DNA from: Candidatus Saccharimonadales bacterium
GTDB lineage: Bacteria > Patescibacteriota > Saccharimonadia > Saccharimonadales > Saccharimonadaceae
Assembly (NCBI GenBank): GCA_035317825.1
Contig: DATHGB010000015.1
Location: forward strand, 1 to 64,000
DNA: 64,000 bases
Direction: 5' to 3'
Shown here: in pieces, positions 34,065-42,150 of the stretch
How the letters are laid out: every line of letters starts with the position of its first letter
How positions within the stretch are numbered: the first letter of the stretch is position 1
Notes under the pieces: generated by a model
What the model saw: the letters and a program-made list of their open reading frames with translations, nothing else
What the model was told of the DNA's origin: nothing
Database searches by the model: none
Made by a program: the position numbers and the translations under genes

Positions 34065-34617
34065 CATGCTAAAGATTCCTATATCGGGTGGTCCGCATAC
34101 AGGCAAATCTACCCTGGCTGAAGCATTACGTAGTGAATTTGCAGATGCATACTTTGTGCCTGAACCTGCGGAAACGGTTATTACTCGTGAGTTGGCAAAA
34201 CAAGCTCTAAACCCAGATTATATTCCTGTTGCACCGTGGATAGATTATTCTATTTTTGGCCCTGTAGTAGCCGATGAGTCAATAGTTTTGGAAGCCGATA
34301 TTCCAGCCGACGCCCATTTAGTTTTTCAGGACAGAAGTTTGATAGATACGGTTGCGTATTGTCGCCTCAATGGCCTAGAAAGTTTTGTACCAGAAGTGCA
34401 AAGACGGATAAAACTCGCCAATTATACATTTGCTTTGTTTTGTGAACCAGTCGGAACTTATACAACGACGGATATACGGCATGAAACTGCCGATGAAGCA
34501 AAACGAACACACGACTTTCTAGCACGGGCTTACGATGAATCGGGTATTCAAGTCGTTCACTTACCAGCAGTAACTATCTCTGAACGCATAGAGCTAATAC
34601 ACTTCGCTCTAAGCTAA
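34054..34617 (+). CDS. P-loop kinase-like protein (AAA_28/NadR-like)
   Basis: 187 aa. IPISGGPHTGKSTLAEAL is a Walker A in the style of the NadR nucleoside/ribosylnicotinamide kinase group, EPAETVI follows as expected, and VFQDRSLIDTVAY is a DR-type nucleotide-kinase motif. Its start lies inside the previous gene (11-nt overlap; an ATG at 34066 is the alternative), so the two products are coupled. Together they suggest nucleotide salvage or modification: a kinase, a lyase and a phosphatase. The substrate cannot be named. Confidence 0.78.
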   Translation: MAVDMLKIPISGGPHTGKSTLAEALRSEFADAYFVPEPAETVITRELAKQALNPDYIPVAPWIDYSIFGPVVADESIVLEADIPADAHLVFQDRSLIDTVAYCRLNGLESFVPEVQRRIKLANYTFALFCEPVGTYTTTDIRHETADEAKRTHDFLARAYDESGIQVVHLPAVTISERIELIHFALS

Positions 34618-34676
34618 GTCACTATTTGCGGCTCTTTGTCGTTAAAAGTTGTTTGGCTAGTCCTGCGGTGAGTTTA

Positions 34677-34800
34677 TTTGAATATCCGCGTCTGCCACGA
34701 TCAGTCGGTGGCATAGTCACTTTTATCTCAAAAGGCAGTTGTGTTACAAACTCACTATGCCGATTTGAATAGAACTCATATGTATTTATTTTAACAGAGG
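34677..34800. repeat. Array repeat, copy 1
   Basis: Contains the conserved block CTCAAAAGGCAGTTGTGTTA and CTCACTATGCCGATTTGAAT, ending in an ACAGAGG element just before the next gene's promoter. Minus strand reads NRHSEFVTQLPFE in one frame and a ychF-like MSSIQIGIVSL in another. Confidence 0.88.
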
Positions 34801-34829
34801 TAATGTTAGAAAGCCACTCATGAATAATA

Positions 34830-34858
34830 TTGACAAAATGCAATAATTTTGCTATTGT
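34830..34858 (+). promoter_or_regulatory. Cassette promoter 1
   Basis: TTGACA (34830-34835), 17 nt ending TGC, TATTGT (34853-34858). Confidence 0.8.
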
Positions 34859-34898
34859 ATACTTATTCTCTCACACTAAAACAAAAAAGGAATTTAAC

Positions 34899-35963
34899 AT
34901 GACTGATCACGAGATACCACAAGATAGTATGCCAACGCTTGATGTAATAAACTCTGCTTACGGTGAAGTACTGGAACATAATTTCAAACGAGGGTCGCAT
35001 AATAGCCTCGGTAATTTAATCGCAGCGATGATACATGCAGATATGCAGTCAGATCTTACGGATGATGGTGTTGCTGTTGTTAATCTTGACCATGATCTTG
35101 AAGGTGCAGCCGAAAAACTAGGAAGCTCCGTTACTGAACATGATATGCAGGGTGACTTGCAAGGTATTTTGCATGAAGACACTTTTATGCGCATTGGTAT
35201 CAAGTTAACTCCTCTACCAACTCAAGTGATGCATATGGAAGGTGAACGTATAGCTTCGGCTGAATTGGAGCCAGTGATAGAAAATACTCAGTTATTTACT
35301 AATTTTCTTGAGCGACAGGATCCGCAGACGTTTCAAGACAACGCTGATAACTTAGCACTCACGACTGCTGTCATCAAGACACTTAATAGAACTATTTATA
35401 CATGCTATGACAAGCTGCCTGACGATATGTCCGAGGAAGATAAGCAACTGGTTCGAGAGCATGGCGAAGACACACTAAGAACATTTACACAAATCGATGA
35501 GGCATACAAGCGTCTAGGACTAGATAATCCTACTGCCTATCAACGTATACTTGCGGAAGGCCAGCCTGAATATCTTGGAAAGGAATACACTCAACACAGA
35601 GAAGCGGGCTATTACCCGAAGACCTATAAAAGAGTTGAAGACTATGTGACGTATTGGGGCCGAGGGGTATTGCCTGAATTTATAGCTACCGGTGCGTCAA
35701 TGGAAGACCTTGCAAGTGAAAAATCTGGTTACTTTGATGGTGATGCAGCTAAGCTTCTAACAGATAAAGTTGATTACATTGTTGACCTCACAAACGCAGA
35801 GCGTACACATGAGTTTGGTACTGAAGCCACTACCGCAATGCTGGCAGGTATTGAAGCAACTATCAAGGATGCCGAAGACAAACCTGATGCATGGTTTGTG
35901 TCTGATGAGACTGTAGCCTTGCTAAAAAACCTTGCAGTTAAGCTTCGAGCTGTAATTAATTAG
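34899..35963 (+). CDS. Cassette protein of unknown function (354 aa)
   Basis: Start ATG 34899, 8 nt after AAAAAGG and downstream of the promoter. Acidic soluble protein with no hydrophobic segment. N-terminus MTDHEIPQDSMPTLD resembles other array products. Mostly predicted helical, with a run of short Asp/Glu-rich segments and a conserved-looking GYYPKTYKRVEDYVTYWGRG in the second half. No catalytic motif recognised. Flanked by repeats on both sides, so it forms one complete cassette. Confidence 0.75.
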   Translation: MTDHEIPQDSMPTLDVINSAYGEVLEHNFKRGSHNSLGNLIAAMIHADMQSDLTDDGVAVVNLDHDLEGAAEKLGSSVTEHDMQGDLQGILHEDTFMRIGIKLTPLPTQVMHMEGERIASAELEPVIENTQLFTNFLERQDPQTFQDNADNLALTTAVIKTLNRTIYTCYDKLPDDMSEEDKQLVREHGEDTLRTFTQIDEAYKRLGLDNPTAYQRILAEGQPEYLGKEYTQHREAGYYPKTYKRVEDYVTYWGRGVLPEFIATGASMEDLASEKSGYFDGDAAKLLTDKVDYIVDLTNAERTHEFGTEATTAMLAGIEATIKDAEDKPDAWFVSDETVALLKNLAVKLRAVIN

Positions 35964-35981
35964 TAGCTATTCTGTATAAAC

Positions 35982-36108
35982 TCTTTAGAATATCCACGCT
36001 TGTTGTCAGGCTTTGGCATCGTTAGTTTTAGCTCAAAAGGCAGTTGTGTTGCAAGCTCACCATGCCGATTTCGAGACTCATAAACCAATCATACTACAAC
36101 AGGGGTGA
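35982..36108. repeat. Array repeat, copy 2
   Basis: Same block as copy 1, but its right part (36064-36108) nearly matches the ychF promoter and start: the minus strand keeps TATGAT, 6 nt, ATG and then codons for MSLEIGMVSL before leaving the ychF frame. Confidence 0.9.
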
Positions 36109-36122
36109 AAACGAAACATATG

Positions 36123-36151
36123 TTGACAAAAGTAGGTTTATATGCTAAATT
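36123..36151 (+). promoter_or_regulatory. Cassette promoter 2
   Basis: TTGACA (36123-36128), 17 nt ending TGC, TAAATT (36146-36151), A-rich leader without Shine-Dalgarno. Confidence 0.85.
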
Positions 36152-36180
36152 TTAATATAAAGGACAACAAAAATAAACAT

Positions 36181-37179
36181 ATGTCTCACGATACCTTGCC
36201 TACGTCTTCTGTAAAGGGAGAAGTTGATCCAAAACAGTTTGGCGAATATGCTAAGACAGCAAATCATCTAGCCTATTCACCTGAAACCCCCGTCTACTAT
36301 GAGGTAGATTCAAACGCGAACGTACTTCCCCTGGATCCAGTGACCGGAAACAGACTTCGAGCCGGGGAAATACCGGAAAGCTTACTAGCAGATCCCGAGT
36401 TACGCAAAGGTTACGATTATTTCCGCAACAACGGCTCTCGTATTCGGTTTGGTCTATTGTTAACCACGCATGGAACGGCTGAAGATTTGATAGAGTCGGG
36501 AGTCAGTCTGGCTGCTGAAGCGAAGGAGCTTGCTGAGCTCCAAGGTGTTCTTTTCCTAGAGGGTAATTTCGCAACAAGTGCGGGTAAACAGAGTGAAATA
36601 ATTGCGCTTAATAGGTCAAGCCATCTGCCTTATACGAAAGCTAGGCAACGACAGGAAATGATAAGATCCCTAGAGCTAGGGGCTACCTTTCAAGGCGAAG
36701 AGCTAGCGCAAATAACCGGAACTAACGTTGAATTAGCATGTCCTGACTTTGTACGTGACTCCGATCGTCCTGCCGATACGGCATTGACAGAGTGGCAGAT
36801 ACAGCTGAAATACATGCGGCAGAAGGAGCGAGTGGTACAAGGCGACGATGATAAATATTGGTCACTTCTTATGGGCTACACTATCTATCGCGACTGTTAC
36901 CTGGTTGGAAAAATGGGAGCATACTTGGCTGATAGACCCGAAGATTTCAGTGACGAAACTGATGATGCGGTATATGCGAAATTACTCGCTGGGCCTACGC
37001 ACGCAGGCATTGGGCAATACATCGAAGGTTTCGGTGCCTCGGTTGAATATAGTGGTGAGACGAGCGACAAGCTGAGCCCTCAAAACGCTCGAGTTGTGAA
37101 AGCAGCAGGGGCGGCTATGCTTACGCTGGCCGCAAGAGTCGACCAACTGGCTAGCACTTTTTTGTTAGCTAAGAGATGA
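36181..37179 (+). CDS. Cassette protein of unknown function (332 aa)
   Basis: Start ATG 36181 lies about 30 nt after the -10; an earlier in-frame ATG at 36142 overlaps the promoter and is rejected. N-terminus MSHDTLPTSSVKGE, shared in style (and partly in DNA) with the 42809 protein MSLDTLPPQP. The body contains RFGLLLTTHGTAEDLI and GVLFLEGNFATSAG, loosely like the strands and His of TraB-type folds, but this is too weak to name. Soluble, no signal peptide. It ends in TGA and the next repeat starts 6 nt later. Confidence 0.75.
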   Translation: MSHDTLPTSSVKGEVDPKQFGEYAKTANHLAYSPETPVYYEVDSNANVLPLDPVTGNRLRAGEIPESLLADPELRKGYDYFRNNGSRIRFGLLLTTHGTAEDLIESGVSLAAEAKELAELQGVLFLEGNFATSAGKQSEIIALNRSSHLPYTKARQRQEMIRSLELGATFQGEELAQITGTNVELACPDFVRDSDRPADTALTEWQIQLKYMRQKERVVQGDDDKYWSLLMGYTIYRDCYLVGKMGAYLADRPEDFSDETDDAVYAKLLAGPTHAGIGQYIEGFGASVEYSGETSDKLSPQNARVVKAAGAAMLTLAARVDQLASTFLLAKR

Positions 37180-37185
37180 AATAAA

Positions 37186-37312
37186 TTCTTTTGAATAACC
37201 ACGCCCGCTATCAGGCTCTGGGATAGCTAGTTTTATCTCAAAAGGCAGTTGTGTTACGAACTCACTATGCCGATTTCTAGACTCATAACCCAATCATACT
37301 ACAACAGGGGTG
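37186..37312. repeat. Array repeat, copy 3
   Basis: Full-length copy. The 37268-37312 part matches the ychF start region, including minus-strand TATGAT, ATG and MSLEIGIVS codons, then a stop. The minus-strand second frame reads NRHSEFVTQLPFEIKLAIPE. Confidence 0.9.
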
Positions 37313-37327
37313 GAAATGAAACCAAAA

Positions 37328-37356
37328 TTGACAAAAGCGTATTTATATGCTAACAA
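37328..37356 (+). promoter_or_regulatory. Cassette promoter 3
   Basis: TTGACA (37328-37333), 17 nt ending TGC, TAACAA (37351-37356). Confidence 0.8.
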
Positions 37357-37394
37357 TAAAATAAGAACAATAAAAAACAAAAAAATATATTTAC

Positions 37395-38048
37395 ATGCCT
37401 AAATCTGCCGAAATAACTCCACGCTTTAACCCTACAGATGCTCCTAATCACGAAGTGCATCCTAAGGATTTTCGGCTTGATCCGTCTGAGGATTTTGGTT
37501 TTAAACCATATTCAGATTTTCACCCAGAGAGTGACGGGGTTGATATTTATCGGCTAGAGCAGAGGGAGAGAGTGGTAAATGGGCTGGGAATAACAGCAAG
37601 CAGGATAGTGCAAGTGGGAACTCTTCATGATTCGGGTGGCCTGCACCCTGCTGATCATATGTTTACACACCCTGATATACGATCGAAGCCAGACAAAAGT
37701 ACTCCTTATGTCTCGTTTGCGACCGATCCGGACTTCATAGTAAGAAAACTCATTTTAGGGCTTGGATGGGGGCTTAAAGATGGTAGCGACTCTGTAGTTG
37801 TTAAGGCACGCGTTCAACCCGATAGAATCTTGGCCCCAGGTGGCGGCAAGCAGTCCGAAGTTTTATTGGTCGGAGGTGTTTCACCTGAGGAATATGAGCG
37901 AACTTATGAAATTGATGATTTCGTCCGAAATCATATTGATCCCACTGAGTCCGTGGTTACAGCCAAAGTAGGCGAAGTTAAACCTGAAGAAGCTATTAAA
38001 CGATGGCGTTTGCAAGCTAAAACTTCTAGTCAAGCTGATAAGCGGTAA
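37395..38048 (+). CDS. Possible ADP-ribosyltransferase-fold cassette protein
   Basis: 217 aa. Three elements appear in the order of R-S-E-class ADP-ribosyltransferases: DIYRLE (R53) on an early strand, YVSFATDPD (S107, the S-T/A-S strand), and KQSEVLLVGG (Q153, E155, matching the [QE]-x-E catalytic turn followed by a hydrophobic strand). If right, it would transfer ADP-ribose from NAD to protein or nucleic acid. N-terminus MPKSAEITPRFNPTDAPN is disordered and Pro-rich like other array members. No signal peptide. Function is inferred from motifs only. Confidence 0.6.
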   Translation: MPKSAEITPRFNPTDAPNHEVHPKDFRLDPSEDFGFKPYSDFHPESDGVDIYRLEQRERVVNGLGITASRIVQVGTLHDSGGLHPADHMFTHPDIRSKPDKSTPYVSFATDPDFIVRKLILGLGWGLKDGSDSVVVKARVQPDRILAPGGGKQSEVLLVGGVSPEEYERTYEIDDFVRNHIDPTESVVTAKVGEVKPEEAIKRWRLQAKTSSQADKR

Positions 38049-38089
38049 GATCCTAAAAGATAAGTTTTTGTTTGGTTTTTGAGATATAT

Positions 38090-38215
38090 TTATCAGAATA
38101 TCCACGTCCACTATCAGGCTCTGGTATGATCAATTTCAGCTCAAAAGGCAATTGTGTTACAAACTCACTATGCTGATAGAAAGTGAACTCATAATCCTAT
38201 TGCAACAGAGAAGAG
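38090..38215. repeat. Array repeat, copy 4
   Basis: Carries CTCAAAAGGCAATTGTGTTA and the ACTCACTATGCTGATAGAAA variant shared with copy 7. Minus strand reads QHSEFVTQLPFELKLIIPEP. It ends at the next promoter. Confidence 0.88.
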
Positions 38216-38218
38216 TCA

Positions 38219-38247
38219 TTGACAAAAGTAGTTTTTTGTGCTAAATT
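38219..38247 (+). promoter_or_regulatory. Cassette promoter 4
   Basis: TTGACA (38219-38224), 17 nt ending GTGC, TAAATT (38242-38247). Confidence 0.85.
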
Positions 38248-38285
38248 ATTAAGTAAGAATTAACAAAACAAAAAGCATATTAAAA

Positions 38286-39296
38286 ATGACTAATAAAAAC
38301 GATCTTCCTCCTGATGAATCCAAGGCTTCCCCTCTGGATTATCCTATTGATGAAAGTAGCGCCGGGCGATTGCGAGGTTTCGGTAAGGCGGTGAGAGAAT
38401 TGGTTTTTAAGCGAAAGAACGAAGATCCAATACAAGAGATAGGTGATACTGTACCTCAACGAGAAACAATCACAGAAGACTGGGATGATGTTCGAGCGGA
38501 AATCGAGAACGACCCACTTCTAGAGGACATGCCAGATGATATTAGACATGAGGCAGTTGAACTTACCTACGAACTATATAAAGCCGCCAGGGAAAAAGTA
38601 GCGCCGGTTATTACTGGTTTTGCTGATAGTCTTCTTCAAGAAGCAGGGGGTAGGCAAATTGTTTTTGCTGCTCGGGATGGGCTTGGTGCATATCATGCGG
38701 CCAACATCCTGAAAAAAAAGTTTGACTATGGTAATGAAGATCCTGAACAACTTGTGTATGCATATTTAACACGAACGATTGTTTACGATACTCCTCCGGC
38801 TACATTGAGAGAGTATCTTGAGCAAGTCGGCGTTCATGATGTTGATGCCAATGTAGTACTTGCGGATATAGGAATGTACGGTACGATTCTGCCGGGTGTA
38901 CGTAATGTACTTCCTAATATGGAGCCACGATATCTCATATCAAAGACGTCGGAAGTCCCTGGTTATGCGGATGGCCAATCTAGCAGAATGACCTCTACGG
39001 ACACCGTAATGGGTAATCCGGCGGTGCACTTTTTAGAGGATACTTTTTCAGGCCCTATTCCTTCGCCAAAGAGCTTAATCCACTCTAGCGCTGAGCTTGA
39101 ACCTGATACTGTCAATGAGTCATTTCCTCTAGAGGAGATGCTCAAACGCAAATATGCTTTGCAGGCTATACAAGACTATACAGCAAACCTTGATGCGCGC
39201 CCGATGCAGCCAGCTACTGAGGCTATACGAAACTTAGATTTACTTCTGACAGATACATCCGCGTATGAACATCTAATGGTTTCACATACAAGGTAA
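38286..39296 (+). CDS. Cassette protein with an ARDG...DIGxxGT pattern
   Basis: 336 aa. VFAARDGLGAY (R130, D131), then YAYLTRTIVY, then VVLADIGMYGTI (D194) resemble the FLARDG / YLxxSR / vDiGwxGT series found in HAD-like proteins next to polysaccharide genes. The match is by eye. The first 60 residues are polar (MTNKNDLPPDES). It is followed after 5 nt by the phosphoribosyltransferase-like gene at 39302, so the two form a two-gene cassette and probably a functional pair. Activity is not established. Confidence 0.65.
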   Translation: MTNKNDLPPDESKASPLDYPIDESSAGRLRGFGKAVRELVFKRKNEDPIQEIGDTVPQRETITEDWDDVRAEIENDPLLEDMPDDIRHEAVELTYELYKAAREKVAPVITGFADSLLQEAGGRQIVFAARDGLGAYHAANILKKKFDYGNEDPEQLVYAYLTRTIVYDTPPATLREYLEQVGVHDVDANVVLADIGMYGTILPGVRNVLPNMEPRYLISKTSEVPGYADGQSSRMTSTDTVMGNPAVHFLEDTFSGPIPSPKSLIHSSAELEPDTVNESFPLEEMLKRKYALQAIQDYTANLDARPMQPATEAIRNLDLLLTDTSAYEHLMVSHTR

Positions 39297-39301
39297 TTAT
39301 T

Positions 39302-40723
39302 ATGGATAAACTTGCTAGAGCAATGCCATCAGAAAAAGTATTAGCTACATCTTCTGTCTATCAAACGGAGGAGAAGCCTCCAGCGATATACGACAATCCT
39401 TTTGCTGGTATGGAGAGCATAAAACTCTACGGAGATGTTCAGCAAGTTGAAATTGCAACAGGACTTAAGGACAAGAAGAATTGGCCAAAAAAAGTTGGCA
39501 AGTTTATTTATAATATACTTAAAAAACAAGACGGCGGGGAAGTTGCAGCCCTAGCCTCAGGTGCTAGTACGATTCCTGCCTCAATTGATGTCGATCTACC
39601 GGCGGGAGAAAGAACTGCTAATGATGTCCAAAGAGCTATCACACGGCAACAAGTGGCTATTGAGGCCTCATACCATATTGCTATCGATCCAGTCGCCCAT
39701 TCTGAACAATTAAACCCAGAAGATATCCTGGATCGTATGGAAATAGATCATGTAGTAAAGGACGGACCGCGATTGAGTGAACAGATCAATGAGGAGCGCA
39801 CCAATATTGTTAAATATTGGGAGTCTCCTAATGAAGAAGGTTCTCGTACGGAGCACGAGGTACTTGATGAGTTAAATACATATCTTGAAACTGCTATGGC
39901 GTGCGGAAGGAAACTTGGTGATGGATCTGGCGCCGCAGCTAAGAGCCTACACGATAATCTTACTTTTATAGGTGAGAAAGAATATCAAGAAGCAACGACC
40001 GGGATTGCTCTCTATTGGAAGGCACTGCTTGATCGCCATCCTGAGCAGCAAATACTGGCACTAGCTGGCATTACTAAAAAATTTAGCCATTTCAGGGATA
40101 AAAAGGAAGAAATCAAAAGTGATGACTATCTTCTGGATAATATTCTTGCTCATTTTTCTGACGAAGAAGTAGAAAAATATAAAGGCAGGCTAATTACTGA
40201 TTCTTCAGAAATTGCTACTAAAGACGCAAGCGATCTAAGGGTAATTCTGCTTGATGACTGGACGATAAGCGGCAGCCAATTACAGAGTGCAGCGTCCGGT
40301 TTTAGACATAGCTTTCCTCAGTTCGCTTCATCGGTCGAAATACAACTTATAGTTGCGAATAACGAACGAATAACGCGTGGTTTAGATAGGATGCCCGGCG
40401 ACCCGTCGTTTCGTAGCGACCTGCCTGTGCCTGTAAGAGCGTATTTTAGAGCGCACGATGCGCCAGCGGCTCCTCATAGCGAGGCGCATATTACGGGATC
40501 GCATTCGTCGGTTGATTATGATTTCGAAACAACTATTGATGAAATTGTGACCACGGCGAGGGGGGCTAGCAATCTGAGTAACAAAGAACATACCATACTC
40601 GATGCCAGGCCGGCCCTAGTACGTATCTCTCGATCATACCGATCACCTAAAGTCCATCTAGCCCAAAGAGATCGATTTAGGCTTGGAGACGGCGAGCAGT
40701 CTAGTAGTGTCTACAGTAGCTAG
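39302..40723 (+). CDS. Cassette protein with a phosphoribosyltransferase-like motif
   Basis: 473 aa. VILLDDWTISGSQL (V314-L327; D318, D319, T321, S323, G324, S325) matches the PRPP-binding loop of type I phosphoribosyltransferases (two acids, then a small TGT-like turn). A large helical N-terminal region precedes it and a Ser-rich tail ends SSSVYSS. Enzymes of this type move ribose-phosphate onto bases, or in some stress operons onto other substrates. Co-located with the ARDG protein at 38286. The substrate is unknown. Confidence 0.65.
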   Translation: MDKLARAMPSEKVLATSSVYQTEEKPPAIYDNPFAGMESIKLYGDVQQVEIATGLKDKKNWPKKVGKFIYNILKKQDGGEVAALASGASTIPASIDVDLPAGERTANDVQRAITRQQVAIEASYHIAIDPVAHSEQLNPEDILDRMEIDHVVKDGPRLSEQINEERTNIVKYWESPNEEGSRTEHEVLDELNTYLETAMACGRKLGDGSGAAAKSLHDNLTFIGEKEYQEATTGIALYWKALLDRHPEQQILALAGITKKFSHFRDKKEEIKSDDYLLDNILAHFSDEEVEKYKGRLITDSSEIATKDASDLRVILLDDWTISGSQLQSAASGFRHSFPQFASSVEIQLIVANNERITRGLDRMPGDPSFRSDLPVPVRAYFRAHDAPAAPHSEAHITGSHSSVDYDFETTIDEIVTTARGASNLSNKEHTILDARPALVRISRSYRSPKVHLAQRDRFRLGDGEQSSSVYSS

Positions 40724-40769
40724 GTGTTACATTTGCTTCTTTCATCATCAAAAGTTTAAGCTTTGTTTT

Positions 40770-40850
40770 TAAGAGGTGGTTGGGTTGAGAGCTCACTATG
40801 CCGATTTGAATAGAATACATACGAGCTTATTTTAACAGAGGCGACTAAAG
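40770..40850. repeat. Array repeat, copy 5 (shortened)
   Basis: Keeps GCTCACTATGCCGATTTGAA and TTTTAACAGAGGCGACTAAA, but the left block is shortened to an AAGAGGTGGTTGGGTTG variant shared with copy 6. Confidence 0.8.
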
Positions 40851-40869
40851 TTTGCTATGATGGAGTTAT

Positions 40870-41055
40870 ATGAAGCTGTTTCTCTTTGATTTTGAGAGAA
40901 TGCTAACGAAAAATGACTCGGAAGGCCTAGAGGAATGGTATGCATGGATAGTGGTGAATAAGCTCGATAATCTATTCGGTTTTGAACAAGGAAGGCAATT
41001 CGAGATGCAAGGCTACGACCCTCAAAAGTTGGCTGAAGACTTAATTACTAATTAA
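40870..41055 (+). CDS. Small cassette protein, possibly a truncated HAD
   Basis: 61 aa. MKLFLFDFERMLTKND resembles a HAD motif I strand and loop with Asp, but nothing else of the fold follows. TATGAT at 40856-40861 is 8 nt before the ATG, so it could be leaderless; no good -35 is seen. Flanked on both sides by the shortened repeats, it may be a remnant of a longer cassette gene or a genuine mini-protein. Confidence 0.45.
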   Translation: MKLFLFDFERMLTKNDSEGLEEWYAWIVVNKLDNLFGFEQGRQFEMQGYDPQKLAEDLITN

Positions 41056-41099
41056 ATTATAAATAATGTTCTCTTCTGCTGCCTATCTAGCACTGTAAA

Positions 41100-41170
41100 T
41101 AAAAGGTGGTTGGGCTGCAAACTCACTATGCCGATTTGAATAGAGCTCACCTGGCTACTTATAACAGAGG
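41100..41170. repeat. Array repeat, copy 6 (shortened)
   Basis: Contains AAAAGGTGGTTGGGCTGCAA and ACTCACTATGCCGATTTGAA, ending ATAACAGAGG. It is closest to copy 5 on the left and copy 1 on the right. Confidence 0.8.
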
Positions 41171-41177
41171 GGGGCTA

Positions 41178-41206
41178 TTGCAAAATAGCAAGTAATGTGC
41201 TAATGT
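41178..41206 (+). promoter_or_regulatory. Cassette promoter 6
   Basis: TTGCAA (41178-41183), 17 nt ending GTGC, TAATGT (41201-41206). It decides the 41218 start, because earlier ATGs overlap the -10. Confidence 0.75.
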
Positions 41207-41217
41207 TTATTTATATC

Positions 41218-42135
41218 ATGAGCACCGCACCTTTTGACACTCAACCCAGTTTAACCCCAGAGAAAGAGCAGGGGTTCAACGGTGAGCGGGTGAGTGTGAC
41301 GATGCTCAACACGAGCTTTGGCGATGCTCTTCAAGACTCAGAAACGGCTGAACGGATTCTACCCGCTAAAGAGGACCATTTAGCGTTAGTCGGTTTCAGC
41401 GAAGTGACGCCTGGCGTGCGAAGCCATGTAGTGGAGGTTATCGAGAAACAAGGCTACAAAGCCGTTGTTCCAAGTGGCGAAAGCGAAGATATTGATATTA
41501 TTTGGGCTGTTAGTCCAGGCCTAGAAGTTAGACACACGGTTGCTCACCGTTTTGATGGCCGAATTGAGAGCAGGCCTGGTAAGCGTCAAAAGCGCGATGC
41601 TGGAACGTTAGTTGTTGAGGCAGTAACGCCTGATGGGCGAGTGTTACGGCTCAGTTCTGAGCGATTTGCACCTCCGCTGCGAGGGCCGAAAGCACGAAGA
41701 GTGCATATGATTGGTATGAGTGCTGTACTTGACGGGCTAACCAATGCCAATGATGGGACAGTGGACATTGATATAAGTGGCGGCGACCACAATAAGGCAA
41801 ATGGGCCAACCGAATCAGATAAAGCGATGTGGCGAGATAAAGGCTACACACCGATTGTCGCTGATGGTGAAACTACCTATAATGTGCAAGTAGCGGGTAA
41901 GATGGCTCGTGCGGCAGGCAAGGCTCTTCAGATATTGGGGCGTTTCCCGACTATGGAATTCGACAAGATGTATGCGCGTCCAGGGGACGGTCGCGAACTT
42001 GTTCGGTTCGATCCCAACGATGACGATGCTACGCTGACACTTAATCAGGTTGGCTATACGATCGCAGAGGTTATATGGGTAGGTGGCACCGACCACGCTG
42101 CAATTAGTACGACTATTAGCTTTCCGTCAAAATAA
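41218..42135 (+). CDS. EEP-fold (endonuclease/exonuclease/phosphatase) cassette protein
   Basis: 305 aa. The scattered EEP residues appear in order: MLNTSFG with N31, LVGFSEV with E62, DISGGDHN with D190/N192 (the GDxN motif) and GTDHAAIS with D292/H293 (the SDH motif). Family members cut DNA, RNA or phospholipids with a metal ion. There is no membrane segment or signal peptide. N-terminus MSTAPFDTQPSLTPE is disordered as in sister cassettes. The fold assignment is fair; the substrate is unknown. Confidence 0.7.
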   Translation: MSTAPFDTQPSLTPEKEQGFNGERVSVTMLNTSFGDALQDSETAERILPAKEDHLALVGFSEVTPGVRSHVVEVIEKQGYKAVVPSGESEDIDIIWAVSPGLEVRHTVAHRFDGRIESRPGKRQKRDAGTLVVEAVTPDGRVLRLSSERFAPPLRGPKARRVHMIGMSAVLDGLTNANDGTVDIDISGGDHNKANGPTESDKAMWRDKGYTPIVADGETTYNVQVAGKMARAAGKALQILGRFPTMEFDKMYARPGDGRELVRFDPNDDDATLTLNQVGYTIAEVIWVGGTDHAAISTTISFPSK

Positions 42136-42150
42136 CTGAAAGGGGAATAT

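Noticed and set aside
31887-34617. 2-aminoadenine (Z-genome) biosynthesis or anti-phage system
   Set aside because: PurZ-, DatZ- and MazZ-like genes are absent; only a lyase, HAD and kinase are seen.
34622-34843. A 73-aa minus-strand gene over repeat copy 1
   Set aside because: Its upstream third overlaps the next cassette promoter, and other copies have stop codons or no start in that frame; it is treated as part of the repeat question.
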